Source: Haloarcula amylolytica JCM 13557 | GTDB lineage: Archaea > Halobacteriota > Halobacteria > Halobacteriales > Haloarculaceae | Reading direction: 5' to 3' | Assembly: GCF_000336615.1 (NCBI RefSeq) | Contig: NZ_AOLW01000016.1 | Coordinates: 1-64,000 of the forward strand | DNA length: 64,000 nucleotides | Shown here: piece after piece, positions 40,901 to 49,870 of the stretch | Layout: the number at the start of each line of letters is the position of its first letter | Numbering within the stretch: position 1 is the stretch's first letter | The notes under the pieces: model-generated | The model's input: only the letters and a program-made list of their open reading frames with translations | Databases searched by the model: none | Told to the model about the DNA's origin: nothing | Program-made: the position numbers and the translations under genes

Positions 40901-41149
40901 ATGGTTGACAAAGAAGACCTCCGCTCACAGTTCGTTGACGCGTTCCAGGAAGCAGACTACCCGATCTCCAGTCCGATGGACCTCGTTCCGGCACTCCCGG
41001 GCGGCCCGTCGACGAAGTTCGAGTCCGGCGACTTCTCGATGACAGCGATGGAACTGAACACGAAGCTCAACGGAGAGTTCCCATACGACAACGTCGACGC
41101 GTTCGTCGACGACGTCATGGCTTCGCTCGAAGATCAGGACCTCATCTGA
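40901..41149 (+). CDS. MTH865-like small protein
   Basis: An 82-residue acidic protein from the ATG at 40901, MVDKEDLRSQFVDAFQEADYPISSPMDLVPALPGGPSTKFESGDFSMTAMELNTKL onward. The spacing ADYPI-x-LxxALPxGPxTxFxxGxxxxTAxEL matches the archaeal MTH865-like family, a small helical EF-hand-like fold of unknown function. A T-rich box, CTTTTATC (about 40868-40876), lies about 27 bp upstream and supports this start and a leaderless message. Confidence 0.8.
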   Translation: MVDKEDLRSQFVDAFQEADYPISSPMDLVPALPGGPSTKFESGDFSMTAMELNTKLNGEFPYDNVDAFVDDVMASLEDQDLI

Positions 41150-41278
41150 GCGGGCCACACCGGCTCCGGCCGCTTCACCGGTCTCGTGCGATAACTCGGG
41201 AGATTCCCGGACGAACGGGTCGGTAGCCGTACCCGCCAGACCCTTGAGCTTTATCAGGGCAACGTCCCTAGTTGGTAT

Positions 41279-41428
41279 ATGGTCGGTTTGCCGGGGATCG
41301 AGACGCTCGTTCGGACGTTCGGACCGTTTCTCATCCCCGCAACGCTGTTCGTTCTGGGTGCCATCGGCTATCTGTTCCTGTGGCTCCTGACACGGAACCG
41401 ACGAGAAACGTACGCTGCTGACGACTGA
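41279..41428 (+). CDS. 49-residue single-helix membrane protein
   Basis: An ATG at 41279 opens a 49-residue frame, MVGLPGIETLVRTFGPFLIP onward, with one strong hydrophobic helix (about 16-36, ending WLLTRNRRE) and an acidic tail (YAADD). A TATA-like GCTTTATCA (about 41249-41257) lies about 25 bp upstream, which supports expression as a leaderless transcript. The family is unknown. Confidence 0.55.
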   Translation: MVGLPGIETLVRTFGPFLIPATLFVLGAIGYLFLWLLTRNRRETYAADD

Positions 41429-41488
41429 CGGCGGTCGGTCGAATGTGTCCGGTGCGCACAAAGTTGTTGGAATCGCCAATCTTTTGGG

Positions 41489-41502
41489 TTAGATTCGTCT
41501 AA
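41489..41502 (+). promoter_or_regulatory. candidate metal-regulator operator in front of the DtxR-type gene
   Basis: TTAGA-TTCG-TCTAA is an inverted repeat ending 8 bp before the regulator's ATG and just after a TATA-like ATCTTTTGGG (about 41478-41487). The same TTAGA-N4-TCTAA arms appear upstream of the metal ABC importer (46359-46372). The location around the transcription start would let the protein repress its own gene. Confidence 0.6.
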
Positions 41503-41510
41503 TTTGGTGT

Positions 41511-42203
41511 ATGTTGAGTGCCAAGATGGAGGATTATCTGAAGGCCATCTATCGCCTCGAGCGGGACGGCGACCCGCCGATTGCTCCGTCTACTATCGCC
41601 GAGATGCTGGACGTTACGGCACCGACGGTCACCAGTATGGTGGAGAAACTGGCCGACCGCGGGCTGGTCGAACGCGAGAAGTACAAAGGCGTGCGGACGA
41701 CGCCGGAAGGCGAGACGGTGGCCCTAGAGATTATCCGCCACCACCGCCTGCTTGAGACGTTTCTCACCGAGCAGTTGGGGTACGACTGGGCCGAGGTCCA
41801 CGAGGAGGCGGAGGTGCTCGAACACCACATCAGCGAGGAGTTCGAGCGCCGGGTCGCGGCTGTCCTCGACGAACCGGAGTTCGACCCCCACGGGGACCCG
41901 ATCCCCAGCGACTCGCTGGACCCCATCGACGACGAGTCCGCGACGGCGCTGTCAGAACACGACGAAGGGGGACGACTCGAAGTCGCACGGGTCCGGGACC
42001 GAGACCCCGACGAACTCACGTATCTCTCCGACGCCGGCATCACGCCGGGAACCGTGCTGACTGTCGAGGAGGTCGCCCCCATCGGGATGGTGACGGTCCA
42101 GCTAGAGAGCGGGTCGTCAGTGTCGCTCCCGGACCACATCGCCGACGCGATTCAGGTCCGTGCACCGGACACGCAGGGCGAAGACGGAGTGAGCCAGGCG
42201 TGA
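41511..42203 (+). CDS. DtxR/MntR-family metal-dependent regulator
   Basis: A 230-residue regulator. The N-terminal winged helix is clear: KMEDYLKAIYRLERDGDPPIAPSTIAEMLDVTAPTVTSMVEKLADRGLVEREKYKGVRTTPEGE. The dimerisation and metal domain follows, with EIIRHHRLLETFLTEQLGYDWAEVHEEAEVLEHHISEEFERRV providing the His and Glu ligands of the DtxR/MntR site. The C-terminal SH3-like (FeoA-type) domain runs about 150-215, ending VQLESGSSVSLPDHIADAIQV. Its stop overlaps the start of the GDT1-type transporter by GTGA, so the two are coupled. The shared dyad suggests it controls itself and the ABC importer at 43-46 kb. The metal (Mn or Fe) is inferred from neighbours. Confidence 0.9.
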   Translation: MLSAKMEDYLKAIYRLERDGDPPIAPSTIAEMLDVTAPTVTSMVEKLADRGLVEREKYKGVRTTPEGETVALEIIRHHRLLETFLTEQLGYDWAEVHEEAEVLEHHISEEFERRVAAVLDEPEFDPHGDPIPSDSLDPIDDESATALSEHDEGGRLEVARVRDRDPDELTYLSDAGITPGTVLTVEEVAPIGMVTVQLESGSSVSLPDHIADAIQVRAPDTQGEDGVSQA

Positions 42204-42907
42204 GCGACGCGACGTGGCTGACAGTGGTAGCGATAGCGGCCGGTGCGCAGTTGGCGGTCCTCCCCGGCGAGAAGGTCCAGTTCATCATCGCCGGGCTGTC
42301 GACGCGGTTCAACCCGTTCCTCGTCGTCAGTGCCGCGGGCACGGCTTTCGCCGGCTGGACGGCACTGGAGATCTGGTTCGGTTCCGCGATCACGTCGCTA
42401 TTGCCCGGCATCGTCCTCGAAAGCCTCACCGCTGGGATGTTCCTGCTGTTCGCGATACTACTGCTCCGCAGTGCCCCGGCGGCCGGCGCGGAGCAACAGG
42501 AACCCGCGTCCGGCTTCACCACTGACGGCGGACAGCTAGACGTTCGCGTTCCCGTCGTCGACTGGCAAGTGCCGAACAGGCTCGGCGGCTTCCTGCCCAT
42601 CTTCGCGATGATGGCCTTCGGCGAGTTCGGCGACAAGACCCAGCTCATTACGATCACGCTCGCCGCCCAGTACAGCGCCCACCCCAGCGCCATCTGGGCC
42701 GGTGAGATGCTGGCCATCATTCCGGTGAGCCTCGCCAACGCGCTGTTCTTCCACCGGTTCGCCCATCGCTTCAATCTGCGAACGGCCCACTTCGTCGGCG
42801 CAGGGCTGTTCCTGTTTTTCGCCGCCGACTTCGCCCTGAGCGTGACGATGGGGTTCTCGCTGTGGGAAACGATGGTCTCAGGTATCGCGGCGCAGATGGG
42901 TGTCTGA
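42200..42907 (+). CDS. GDT1/TMEM165-type (UPF0016) manganese transporter
   Basis: A 235-residue membrane protein starting at GTG 42200 within the regulator's stop. Six or so helices in two homologous halves. The second half has the intact signature FGEFGDKTQLITITLAAQ, the E-x-G-D-K/R-T motif that binds Mn/Ca. The first-half equivalent has decayed to VLPGEKVQFIIAGLSTRFN, lacking the Asp. UPF0016 proteins export Mn2+ or Ca2+; coupling to a DtxR/MntR-like regulator favours Mn. The asymmetry of the two halves is notable. Confidence 0.85.
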   Translation: MSDATWLTVVAIAAGAQLAVLPGEKVQFIIAGLSTRFNPFLVVSAAGTAFAGWTALEIWFGSAITSLLPGIVLESLTAGMFLLFAILLLRSAPAAGAEQQEPASGFTTDGGQLDVRVPVVDWQVPNRLGGFLPIFAMMAFGEFGDKTQLITITLAAQYSAHPSAIWAGEMLAIIPVSLANALFFHRFAHRFNLRTAHFVGAGLFLFFAADFALSVTMGFSLWETMVSGIAAQMGV

Positions 42908-42973
42908 GACGACCGGGGCGGCTGAGTTGAGCCGAGAGAAGACTTTTGCAAGACGGCTGAACAATAGCGTGTG

Positions 42974-43372
42974 ATGCCCTCTAGACGCACCGTCCTCACA
43001 GCAGGAACACTCTTTGCCCTCTCGGGATGTTCAGCACTCAGTCCTGCGAGCGCTCGGCTTGCCGGCGTGCGGCTAACGAACACCGGTTCGACGACACAGG
43101 AGTTCGAATGCACGGTCACGGTCGACCGCGAAACGGTGTACGACGAGACACACACCGTCGCCGCCGAAGAGGACGGCGCAACCGTGGAACTGGACGATGT
43201 GCTTCCGGACGAACAAGGGACGATAACGATAGCGACGGCCATCGCCGGGACCGATTTCTCGGAGGAAACGACGTTCGACGACGACAACTGTTACGACGTC
43301 GTCGTCGAGTACACCGGTGACAACGTAGTCCACTGGCAGAGCGGGAGCAGCGACTGTGACGCGTTCCGATGA
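42974..43372 (+). CDS. small Tat-type lipoprotein
   Basis: A 132-residue protein from the ATG at 42974. MPSRRTVLTAGTLFALSGCSAL is a Tat signal with a lipobox, Cys19 being the lipid site. The mature part is a beta-rich domain (LAGVRLTNTGSTTQEFECTVTVDRETVYDETHTV onward) with two or three cysteines (in FECTVTV, DNCYDVV and SDCDAF) that could form a disulfide. This layout is common in haloarchaeal surface proteins of unknown role. It lies between the Mn transporter and the ABC importer but in opposite orientation to the latter. Confidence 0.7.
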   Translation: MPSRRTVLTAGTLFALSGCSALSPASARLAGVRLTNTGSTTQEFECTVTVDRETVYDETHTVAAEEDGATVELDDVLPDEQGTITIATAIAGTDFSEETTFDDDNCYDVVVEYTGDNVVHWQSGSSDCDAFR

Positions 43373-43447
43373 CTCGCTCACAGGCCGGCGTGTAGCCACC
43401 AACCGCGGCTCTCAGTTGCGACCGTCGGCCCCAGTCGGGGTCGTCGG

Positions 43448-44419
43448 TCAGTCGTGACTGATGCTGTCGAGTTCCCGTGTCTCATCCGGAGCGGCCGTCT
43501 GTCGGACTTTCCCGGCAAGGACCGAGAGGACGTAGATCCCCACGGCGACGAGAACGATGACGCCGCCGGCCGTCGCACCGGCGTAGTACGAGATACCGAT
43601 GCCGAGCACGACGGCCAGTTCGGCCAGCACAATCGAGACCAGGAGCGATTCCGAGAAGCTCCGGGACACCTGCGTCGCGCCGGCCACCGGAACGACCAGC
43701 ATGGCCGCGACGAGGATGACGCCCATTATCTGCATCGCGCCGACGACGACGAGCGCCGTCAGCATCACCATGATCCGGTTGTACCAGGCGACCGGCAGTC
43801 CGGAAACGGCGGCAGCGGTCTCGTCGAACGTGACGTACAGCAACTGGTTGCGAGTGAGCGCGACCGTTGCGACGATGACGCTGAACAGCCCGAGCATGAT
43901 GACCGCGTTCTCGGCGGACACCGTCGAGAGGTTCCCAAAGAGGTACTGATTGATACCGACGGCCAGGCCGCCGGCGTTGAGGCTGATGAGGACCGTCCCC
44001 AGGGCGAACCCCGTCGAGAGGACGATAGCCATCGACACGTCGTTGTAGGCGTCGGTCGCTTCGGAGATGAGTTCGATGAGCAGCGCCGCGATGACGGCCA
44101 CGACGACGGCGGTGAGATACGGCGAGACGCCCAGCTCGAAGACGCCGTTGAGAAACAGCCCGACGGCGACGCCGGCGAAGGCCGTGTGGGCAAGTGCGTC
44201 CCCGATGAGCGCGAGTTGGCGGTGGACGAGGAAGGTCCCGATGAGCGGCGCGATGACGCCGACGCACAGCCCGACCAGTATCGCCCGGTACATGAAGGTG
44301 TACTCGGGGCTGATGAGTTCCAGCCCGGTCAGGTGGTAGAGCTGTGTCAGGAGCCAGTACCACAGTTCGAGGACCGGGACGAACGCCTCGTAGACGCCGC
44401 CGGCAAACGCGAGCGTCAT
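43448..44419 (-). CDS. metal ABC transporter permease (ZnuB/MntB/TroC family)
   Basis: A 323-residue permease with about nine helices. RAILVGLCVGVIAPLIGTFLVHRQLALIGDALAHTAFAGVAVGLFL is the family hallmark, including the RxxAxxGDALxHxxFxG segment. DVSMAIVLSTGFALGTVLISL, TFDETAAAVSGLPVAWYNRIMVMLTALVVV and GVILVAAMLVVPVAGATQVSRSF complete it. It works with the ATPase (overlap ATGA at 44416-44419) and the binding protein to import Mn, Zn or Fe. The long operon order is binding protein, ATPase, permease. Confidence 0.92.
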   Translation of the reverse strand: MTLAFAGGVYEAFVPVLELWYWLLTQLYHLTGLELISPEYTFMYRAILVGLCVGVIAPLIGTFLVHRQLALIGDALAHTAFAGVAVGLFLNGVFELGVSPYLTAVVVAVIAALLIELISEATDAYNDVSMAIVLSTGFALGTVLISLNAGGLAVGINQYLFGNLSTVSAENAVIMLGLFSVIVATVALTRNQLLYVTFDETAAAVSGLPVAWYNRIMVMLTALVVVGAMQIMGVILVAAMLVVPVAGATQVSRSFSESLLVSIVLAELAVVLGIGISYYAGATAGGVIVLVAVGIYVLSVLAGKVRQTAAPDETRELDSISHD

Positions 44420-45225
44420 CCGTTGCCTCCGGCCAGCGACTGTGCACCCGTCCCGAAGGCTCTGGCCAGCGCCGCGCTGTCGGTGAATTCCGCCGACGGA
44501 CCGTCGAAGTAGATTTCACCGTTCAGGCAGATGACGCGCTCCGCGTGTTCAGTGACGGCCTGCAGGTCGTGTTCGATGAGAAGGACGGTGATCCCCTCGG
44601 CGTGGAGCGAGTCGAGCAGTCCGTAGAAGGCGTCGACCGATTCGGTGTCCACGCCGACGGTCGGTTCGTCCAGCACGAGCAGGTCAGCCTCGCCCGCCAG
44701 CGCCCGGGCGATGAACGCCCGCTGGCGCTGCCCGCCGGAGAGCTGGGTGATTCGCCGGTCGGCGAAGGCCGACATCCCGACTGTGTCGATGGCCCTGTCG
44801 ACGATACGCCAATCGGCCGCGGAGAGACGGCCGAACCCGACGTGTGGGAACCGGCCCATCTTCACCACTTCGCGGACCGTTATCGGCATCTCCCGGCTCG
44901 TCCCAGCGCGCTGTGCGACGTAGCCGACTCTGGCGCCGTCGTCGAATGCCGTCGCATCGACGCCGAACAGCTCCGCAGTCCCGGTATCGGGCTCCAGCAG
45001 GCCGAGCAGCAACTGCATGAGCGTCGACTTGCCGGAGCCGTTCGGGCCGACCACGGCGACGTACTCCCCGGCGTCGATACTGACACTGATGTCTTCGACG
45101 ACGGGCGTGGAGGTGTACCCGAACGACACGTCCGCGAGTTCGACGACGGATGGCCTGTTCTCGTTCGATTCGGTCGTCGCTTCGTCGGCATCGTCTCGGT
45201 GGTCTGAGCGCATTGTCGATCTCAT
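44416..45225 (-). CDS. metal ABC transporter ATP-binding protein (ZnuC/MntB-like)
   Basis: A 269-residue ATPase. The first 27 residues are acidic and poorly conserved. Walker A is GPNGSGKSTLMQLLLGLL, the Q loop YVAQRAGT, the signature LSGGQRQRAFIARALAG, Walker B LLVLDEPTVGVD, and the switch His in LLIEHDLQAVTEHAERVICL. VGYVAQ with an adjacent REMPITVREVVKMGR is typical of the Mn/Zn class. The start overlaps the binding-protein stop by ATGA and its stop overlaps the permease start by ATGA, so all three are translationally coupled. Confidence 0.92.
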   Translation of the reverse strand: MRSTMRSDHRDDADEATTESNENRPSVVELADVSFGYTSTPVVEDISVSIDAGEYVAVVGPNGSGKSTLMQLLLGLLEPDTGTAELFGVDATAFDDGARVGYVAQRAGTSREMPITVREVVKMGRFPHVGFGRLSAADWRIVDRAIDTVGMSAFADRRITQLSGGQRQRAFIARALAGEADLLVLDEPTVGVDTESVDAFYGLLDSLHAEGITVLLIEHDLQAVTEHAERVICLNGEIYFDGPSAEFTDSAALARAFGTGAQSLAGGNG

Positions 45226-46307
45226 TCGAAGTTCCGCCAGGTCTCGCTCCAGCCGTCGGGACCCGCCTCTTCAGGTGCCGTGTTACCCAGAACGACCTCG
45301 AACGTCGGCATATTTATCCGATAGGCGATTTCCTCGTAGCCCCAGTCGTTTGCCACCCACTCCTCGCGGACGCCGGCATAGGGCGTCACCGGGTAGTAGG
45401 CTTCGACCGGTGTCTCGGCGATGAGCTGCTTTGCGGGCTTGCGCGTCTCGAAGACGCCGGCCCCGATATACCGGATGTCGTTGTCCTCGATGACCGATTT
45501 CGCCTCAGTGATGTCCGAGGGCTTCACGTCACCGCTGGCCGCGAGGTTGACCACGAGCGGGCGCATCTTGACGCCGTAGCGCGAGCCGATGTACTGGAAG
45601 GCGTTGTGTGCCGCGAGCTGGACCACGTCCCTCTCGGCGCGGTCAAAAATCTCGGCGTAGTCCGCGTCGATGCGGTCGAGGACCTCGGAGTTGTACGTCT
45701 CGGCGTTGTCCCGGAGCGTGGCTTCGGCGTCCGGTGCGAGCGCGACCAGCCCCTCGGTGATGTTGTCGACCGACTGTTTCGCGCGCCGCGGGTCGAGCCA
45801 GAAATGGGGGTCGCTGGCCCTGTTCTGTCCGACGCCCTCTTCGTCGCGGTCGAGACTCGCCGCGAGCGATTCGAGTTCGATACCCTCGCGGACGTTGATG
45901 AGTTCGGTATCGACGTTGTCGTCTTCGAGCGTCTGAATCGCGCGGTCGGCCCAGGGCTGGAAGTCCGGGCCGACGTGAATGAACGCGTCCGCGTCGATGA
46001 TATCCCGCGTGATGCTCGCGTCCGGTTCCCAGCCGTGGCCGTGCAGTCCGGTCGGGATGAGGTTCTCGACCGTTATCGGCGTTCCGCGTGCGACCTCGCG
46101 GGCGAAGTCGTAGAAACTGAAGAAAGACGCCACCGCGACCGGTCCGTCCGCGCCACTGGTGCCGTCGCTGCTGTTCGATGCCGATTCCGTCCCGCCACCG
46201 GTCAGACAGCCGGCAAAGCCGGACGCGAGGCCCCCTGCGCCGGCACTGAGTACCTGCCTGCGGGTGACGCTATACGGCTGGTCGCCACAGGGTTGGTTAG
46301 TTGCCAT
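45222..46307 (-). CDS. metal ABC transporter substrate-binding lipoprotein (ZnuA/TroA family)
   Basis: A 361-residue exported lipoprotein. VTRRQVLSAGAGGLASGFAGCLTG is a Tat signal with a lipobox. Metal ligands fit cluster A-I: His in PTGLHGHGWEPD, His in DPHFWLDPRRAK, His in LAAHNAFQYIGSRYG, and a later acidic ligand near GAGVFETRKPA. It lacks the His-rich acidic loop of many zinc-specific ZnuA proteins, which slightly favours Mn. It is first in the three-gene operon. Upstream are a TATA box and two dyads, one shared with the DtxR-type regulator. Confidence 0.92.
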   Translation of the reverse strand: MATNQPCGDQPYSVTRRQVLSAGAGGLASGFAGCLTGGGTESASNSSDGTSGADGPVAVASFFSFYDFAREVARGTPITVENLIPTGLHGHGWEPDASITRDIIDADAFIHVGPDFQPWADRAIQTLEDDNVDTELINVREGIELESLAASLDRDEEGVGQNRASDPHFWLDPRRAKQSVDNITEGLVALAPDAEATLRDNAETYNSEVLDRIDADYAEIFDRAERDVVQLAAHNAFQYIGSRYGVKMRPLVVNLAASGDVKPSDITEAKSVIEDNDIRYIGAGVFETRKPAKQLIAETPVEAYYPVTPYAGVREEWVANDWGYEEIAYRINMPTFEVVLGNTAPEEAGPDGWSETWRNFE

Positions 46308-46330
46308 GTGTGAGTTGCTGTCGGAGAAGA

Positions 46331-46373
46331 ATATAATAGTTTCTATCTAATTATAGAATTAGACTAGTCTAAT
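46331..46373 (-). promoter_or_regulatory. promoter of the metal importer with two dyads
   Basis: On the minus strand CTATTATAT (46331-46339) is a TATA box about 25-32 bp from the ATG at 46307. Upstream of it TTCTAT-N6-ATAGAA (46341-46358) is an inverted repeat. Next, ATTAGACTAGTCTAAT at 46358-46373 is a perfect 16-bp palindrome whose TTAGA-N4-TCTAA core matches the operator before the DtxR-type gene. Binding by that regulator is inferred. Confidence 0.6.
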
Positions 46374-46461
46374 AAGATGGGCCACTCCTGTCTGAAATGT
46401 GATCTTTGGCACAGGAACAAGCGGACACAACGAATAAACCGGTGCTCGAAGTTGGTCCGAT

Positions 46462-47052
46462 ATGCCCGGACTCGACGATACCGATCACGAAATCCTCCGA
46501 CTGCTGCTCGAAGACGCCAGACGACCCTACAGCGACATCGCCGAACGAGTGGACCTCTCGGCCCCTGCGGTCTCCGACCGCGTCGACCGGCTCGTCGAAA
46601 TGGGACTGATACAGGGGTTTACCGTCGATGTCGACCGCTCACTGTTACAGGCCGGCGTGCCGGTCCTGATCGAAGTAGACGCGAAGCCGGGTCGGGCCGC
46701 CGACATCGCTACAGCGGTCAGCGACGCAGACACCGTCGAGCGGGTCTATCGGACCGCCGGCGGCCGGGTGGTACTGGCGGCGAACGTCTCCCAGTCCGAC
46801 GCGAGCGAACTCCTCGCCGAACACGTCGACCTCGGGGACGTGGACCGCTACGAGGTGCGGATGATCGCAGACAGCGAGTGGACCGTCGGGCTGGGTGCGG
46901 CGGAGTTCGCGCCCGACTGCGCGGAGTGTGGCAACTCCGTCGACGAGGAAGGCGAACAGCGCACGCTCGACGGGGAGCGGTACTACTTCTGCTGTGGGTC
47001 CTGTGCGGAGCGGTTCGTCGACCAGTACGAGTCGCTGAAAGACGGGGTCTGA
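46462..47052 (+). CDS. Lrp/AsnC-TRASH copper-responsive regulator
   Basis: A 196-residue regulator. An Lrp-type helix-turn-helix fills residues 1-50 (LDDTDHEILRLLLEDARRPYSDIAERVDLSAPAVSDRVDRLVEMGLIQG). A RAM-like domain follows (about 60-145). The C-terminus is a TRASH metal ribbon: CAECGNSVDEEG then YYFCCGSCAERFVDQY, giving cysteines for Cu binding. This exact domain combination is the known copper regulator of a P-type ATPase in Halobacterium (VNG1179C), so a Cu-sensing role is well supported by family. The neighbouring gene is indeed a CPx copper ATPase, and a palindrome lies between them. Confidence 0.9.
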   Translation: MPGLDDTDHEILRLLLEDARRPYSDIAERVDLSAPAVSDRVDRLVEMGLIQGFTVDVDRSLLQAGVPVLIEVDAKPGRAADIATAVSDADTVERVYRTAGGRVVLAANVSQSDASELLAEHVDLGDVDRYEVRMIADSEWTVGLGAAEFAPDCAECGNSVDEEGEQRTLDGERYYFCCGSCAERFVDQYESLKDGV

Positions 47053-47126
47053 GCTGCGAGTGGTGCTTCGGAATAGTGTCTAAGCGACTGTTTGAGTTCA
47101 CTTCTGAATCTAGTAGTCGAATCTGA

Positions 47127-47141
47127 CCTTCGAATCGAAGG
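47127..47141. promoter_or_regulatory. palindrome between the Lrp-TRASH regulator and the copper ATPase
   Basis: CCTTCGA-A-TCGAAGG is a perfect inverted repeat with 7-bp arms around one base, 41 bp before the copA ATG. Just upstream, a TCGAA at 47117-47121 pairs with the TTCGA at 47129-47133, adding a second, overlapping dyad. The position suits an operator for the adjacent regulator. I have not shown binding. Confidence 0.5.
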
Positions 47142-47181
47142 CACAAACCGCATGAATATGGGGGGCGTATAGTAAGACAAG

Positions 47182-49818
47182 ATGAGTAACCGGACCACCC
47201 GGCTCGAACTGACGGGAATGAGCTGTGCCAACTGCGCGGGCACGATCGAGGAGTCGGTGGGCGAGTTGGACGGGATTGCGTCCGTCGACGCGAACTACGC
47301 CACCGACGAGGGGAGCGTCGAGTACGACCCTGACGTGGTGTCACTGGCTGATATCGTCGCCGCCGTCGAAGACGCTGGCTACGGCGTGGCGACGGAGACG
47401 GTGACCGTCGGCATCACCGACATGTCGTGTGCGAACTGCGCGGACACCAACGAGGAGGCGCTTGAAGCGACCGCCGGCGTCATCGAAGCCAGCGTGAACT
47501 ACGCCACCGACGAGGCCCAGGTCACCTACAACCCGGCCGATGTGTCGCGTGCGGACCTCTACGACGCCATCGAGTCCGCCGGCTACACGCCTGTCAGAGA
47601 GGGTAGCGGGAGTGAAAACGTCGGTGACGGCTCCGGCGGGGAACAATCCGGCGTCGACCGCCGTGCCGCCGCGCGCAATGAGGAGACGCGCAAACAGCTC
47701 CGGCTCACGCTGTTCGGAGCGGTGCTCTCGGCCCCGCTCCTGCTGTTCATGGCGGACCACCTGTTCTCGCTCGGACTTATCCGCGATACGATTCTGGGGG
47801 TTCCGCAGGGCTGGGTCGCCTTCGCGCTCGCGACGCCGGTCCAGATTCTGCTGGGCAAGCCGTTCTACGAGAACTCCTACAAGGCCTTGGTCAACAACGG
47901 CCGGGCGAACATGGACGTGCTCATCGCCCTGGGCTCCTCGACGGCGTACCTCTACTCGGTGGCCGCGCTGTCTGGCCTCATCGCGAGCACGGGCCTGTAC
48001 TTCGACACGGCCGCGCTGATTCTCGTGTTCATCACGCTCGGGAACTACCTCGAAGCCCGCTCGAAGAGCCAGGCCGGAGCCGCCATCCAGCAACTGCTAG
48101 AGATGGAAGCCGACACGGCGACGGTGGTCCGTGAGGACGGCAGCGAGGCGGAGATTCCCATCGACGAGGTGGGGGTCGGGGACCGGCTGAAAGTCCGCCC
48201 CGGGGAGAAGATTCCGACGGACGGCGTGGTCGTGGACGGCGGCTCGGCCGTCGACGAGTCGATGGTGACCGGCGAGTCCGTTCCGGTCGAGAAAGGCGAG
48301 GGCGACGAGGTCATCGGCTCGACGGTGAACCAGAACGGCGTCCTCGAAGTCGAGGCGACGAAAGTCGGCTCGGAGACCGCCATCCAGCAGATCGCAGAGC
48401 GGGTCCGGCAGGCCCAGTCCCGCCAGCCCGACATCCAGAACGTCGCCGACCGCATCTCGGCGTACTTCGTCCCGGCGGTCATCGCCAACGCCGTCCTCTG
48501 GGCGGTGCTGTGGGCGGTCGCGCCGGAGACGCTGGCCGCGGTCGTCGACGCGCTCCCGCTGTGGGGACTGGCCGCGGGCGGGCCGGCCGGCGTGGGCGTA
48601 AGCGAGTTCGCTATCGTCGTGTTCGCCTCCGCCGTGCTCATCGCCTGTCCCTGCGCGCTGGGGCTGGCAACGCCCGCCGCGACGATGGTCGGGACGGCCA
48701 TCGGCGCGCGCAACGGCGTCCTGTTCAAGGGCGGCGACGTGCTCGAACGGGTACAAGACGTCGATACCGTCGTCTTCGACAAGACGGGGACGCTGACGAA
48801 AGGCGAGATGGAACTCACAGATGTCGAGGTCGTCGGCCCCGCTACCGACGGCGGGACGCTCAAGCCCGAGCGCGAACGGACCGAGGAGTTCGTCCTCGAA
48901 GTCGCCGCGAGCGCCGAACACGCCAGCGAACACCCGCTGGCCGAGGCCATCGTCGACGGTGCACGCGAGCGCGGTATCGAGGTCGAAGACCCCGACGAGT
49001 TCGAGAACGTCCCCGGCCAGGGCGTGAAAGCGACGACGCGCCACGGCCGCGTCCTCGTCGGCAACCGGAAACTGCTGTCCGAGGCCGGCGTCGACACCGC
49101 ACCGGCGGAGGACCGGATGGACGCCCTCGAACGAGAGGGCAAGACCGCGATGCTGGTCGCGCTGGCCGAGGACGCAGGCGGCGACGGCACCGGGGACGAC
49201 AGCGGCTCGGACTACCGGCTCCTCGGCATCGTCGCCGACGCCGACACGGTGAAAGAATCCGCCAAGGCCGCTGTTAGCGGCCTGCGCGAGCGTGGACTCG
49301 GCGTCTGGCTCATCACCGGTGACAACGCGCGGACCGCGCGCGCTGTCGCCGAGGAAGTCGGCATCGACCCCGACAACGTCATGGCCGACGTGTTGCCGGA
49401 GGACAAGGCCGACGCCGTCGACGAACTCCAGAGCGACGGCGACCAGGCGATGATGGTCGGCGACGGGGTCAACGACGCGCCGGCGCTGGCCGCCGCGAGC
49501 GTCGGCTGTGCCATCGGCTCGGGGACCGACGTGGCAATCGAGGCCGGCGACGTGACGCTGCTCCGGGACGATCCCGCCGACGTGGTCAAAGCCATCCGGA
49601 TATCCGAGGCCACGCTCCAGAAGATAAAGCAGAACCTCTTCTGGGCGCTCGGATACAACACGGTGATGATTCCGCTAGCCTCGCTGGGACTGCTCCAGCC
49701 GGTGCTGGCCGCCGCTGCGATGGCCGCCTCGTCCGTGTCGGTGCTCGCAAACAGCCTCGCGTTCCGCCGCTACACGCCGGATTCGGAATACCGGCTGTTC
49801 GGCTTCCTCCGTCGCTGA
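47182..49818 (+). CDS. copA: copper-translocating P1B-type ATPase
   Basis: An 878-residue efflux pump. Two N-terminal heavy-metal-associated domains carry MSCANCAG (C15/C18) and MSCANCAD (C83/C86). Eight helices are expected; the transmembrane metal site is the CPC motif in [15 protein letters not shown] (about 489-491). The phosphorylation site is [12 protein letters not shown] (Asp near 533), the HP motif is [13 protein letters not shown], the nucleotide-binding GxG is in VPGQGVKA, and the hinge is [31 protein letters not shown] late [18 protein letters not shown] helix matches copper-type (P1B-1) pumps. It exports Cu+ and is probably controlled by the adjacent Lrp-TRASH protein. Confidence 0.94.
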   Translation: MSNRTTRLELTGMSCANCAGTIEESVGELDGIASVDANYATDEGSVEYDPDVVSLADIVAAVEDAGYGVATETVTVGITDMSCANCADTNEEALEATAGVIEASVNYATDEAQVTYNPADVSRADLYDAIESAGYTPVREGSGSENVGDGSGGEQSGVDRRAAARNEETRKQLRLTLFGAVLSAPLLLFMADHLFSLGLIRDTILGVPQGWVAFALATPVQILLGKPFYENSYKALVNNGRANMDVLIALGSSTAYLYSVAALSGLIASTGLYFDTAALILVFITLGNYLEARSKSQAGAAIQQLLEMEADTATVVREDGSEAEIPIDEVGVGDRLKVRPGEKIPTDGVVVDGGSAVDESMVTGESVPVEKGEGDEVIGSTVNQNGVLEVEATKVGSETAIQQIAERVRQAQSRQPDIQNVADRISAYFVPAVIANAVLWAVLWAVAPETLAAVVDALPLWGLAAGGPAGVGVSEFAIVVFASAVLIACPCALGLATPAATMVGTAIGARNGVLFKGGDVLERVQDVDTVVFDKTGTLTKGEMELTDVEVVGPATDGGTLKPERERTEEFVLEVAASAEHASEHPLAEAIVDGARERGIEVEDPDEFENVPGQGVKATTRHGRVLVGNRKLLSEAGVDTAPAEDRMDALEREGKTAMLVALAEDAGGDGTGDDSGSDYRLLGIVADADTVKESAKAAVSGLRERGLGVWLITGDNARTARAVAEEVGIDPDNVMADVLPEDKADAVDELQSDGDQAMMVGDGVNDAPALAAASVGCAIGSGTDVAIEAGDVTLLRDDPADVVKAIRISEATLQKIKQNLFWALGYNTVMIPLASLGLLQPVLAAAAMAASSVSVLANSLAFRRYTPDSEYRLFGFLRR

Positions 49819-49870
49819 GCGGGGACCGTCTCCAGCAGACTCATTTGTCGCCGGGCCTCACTTGCGAACA

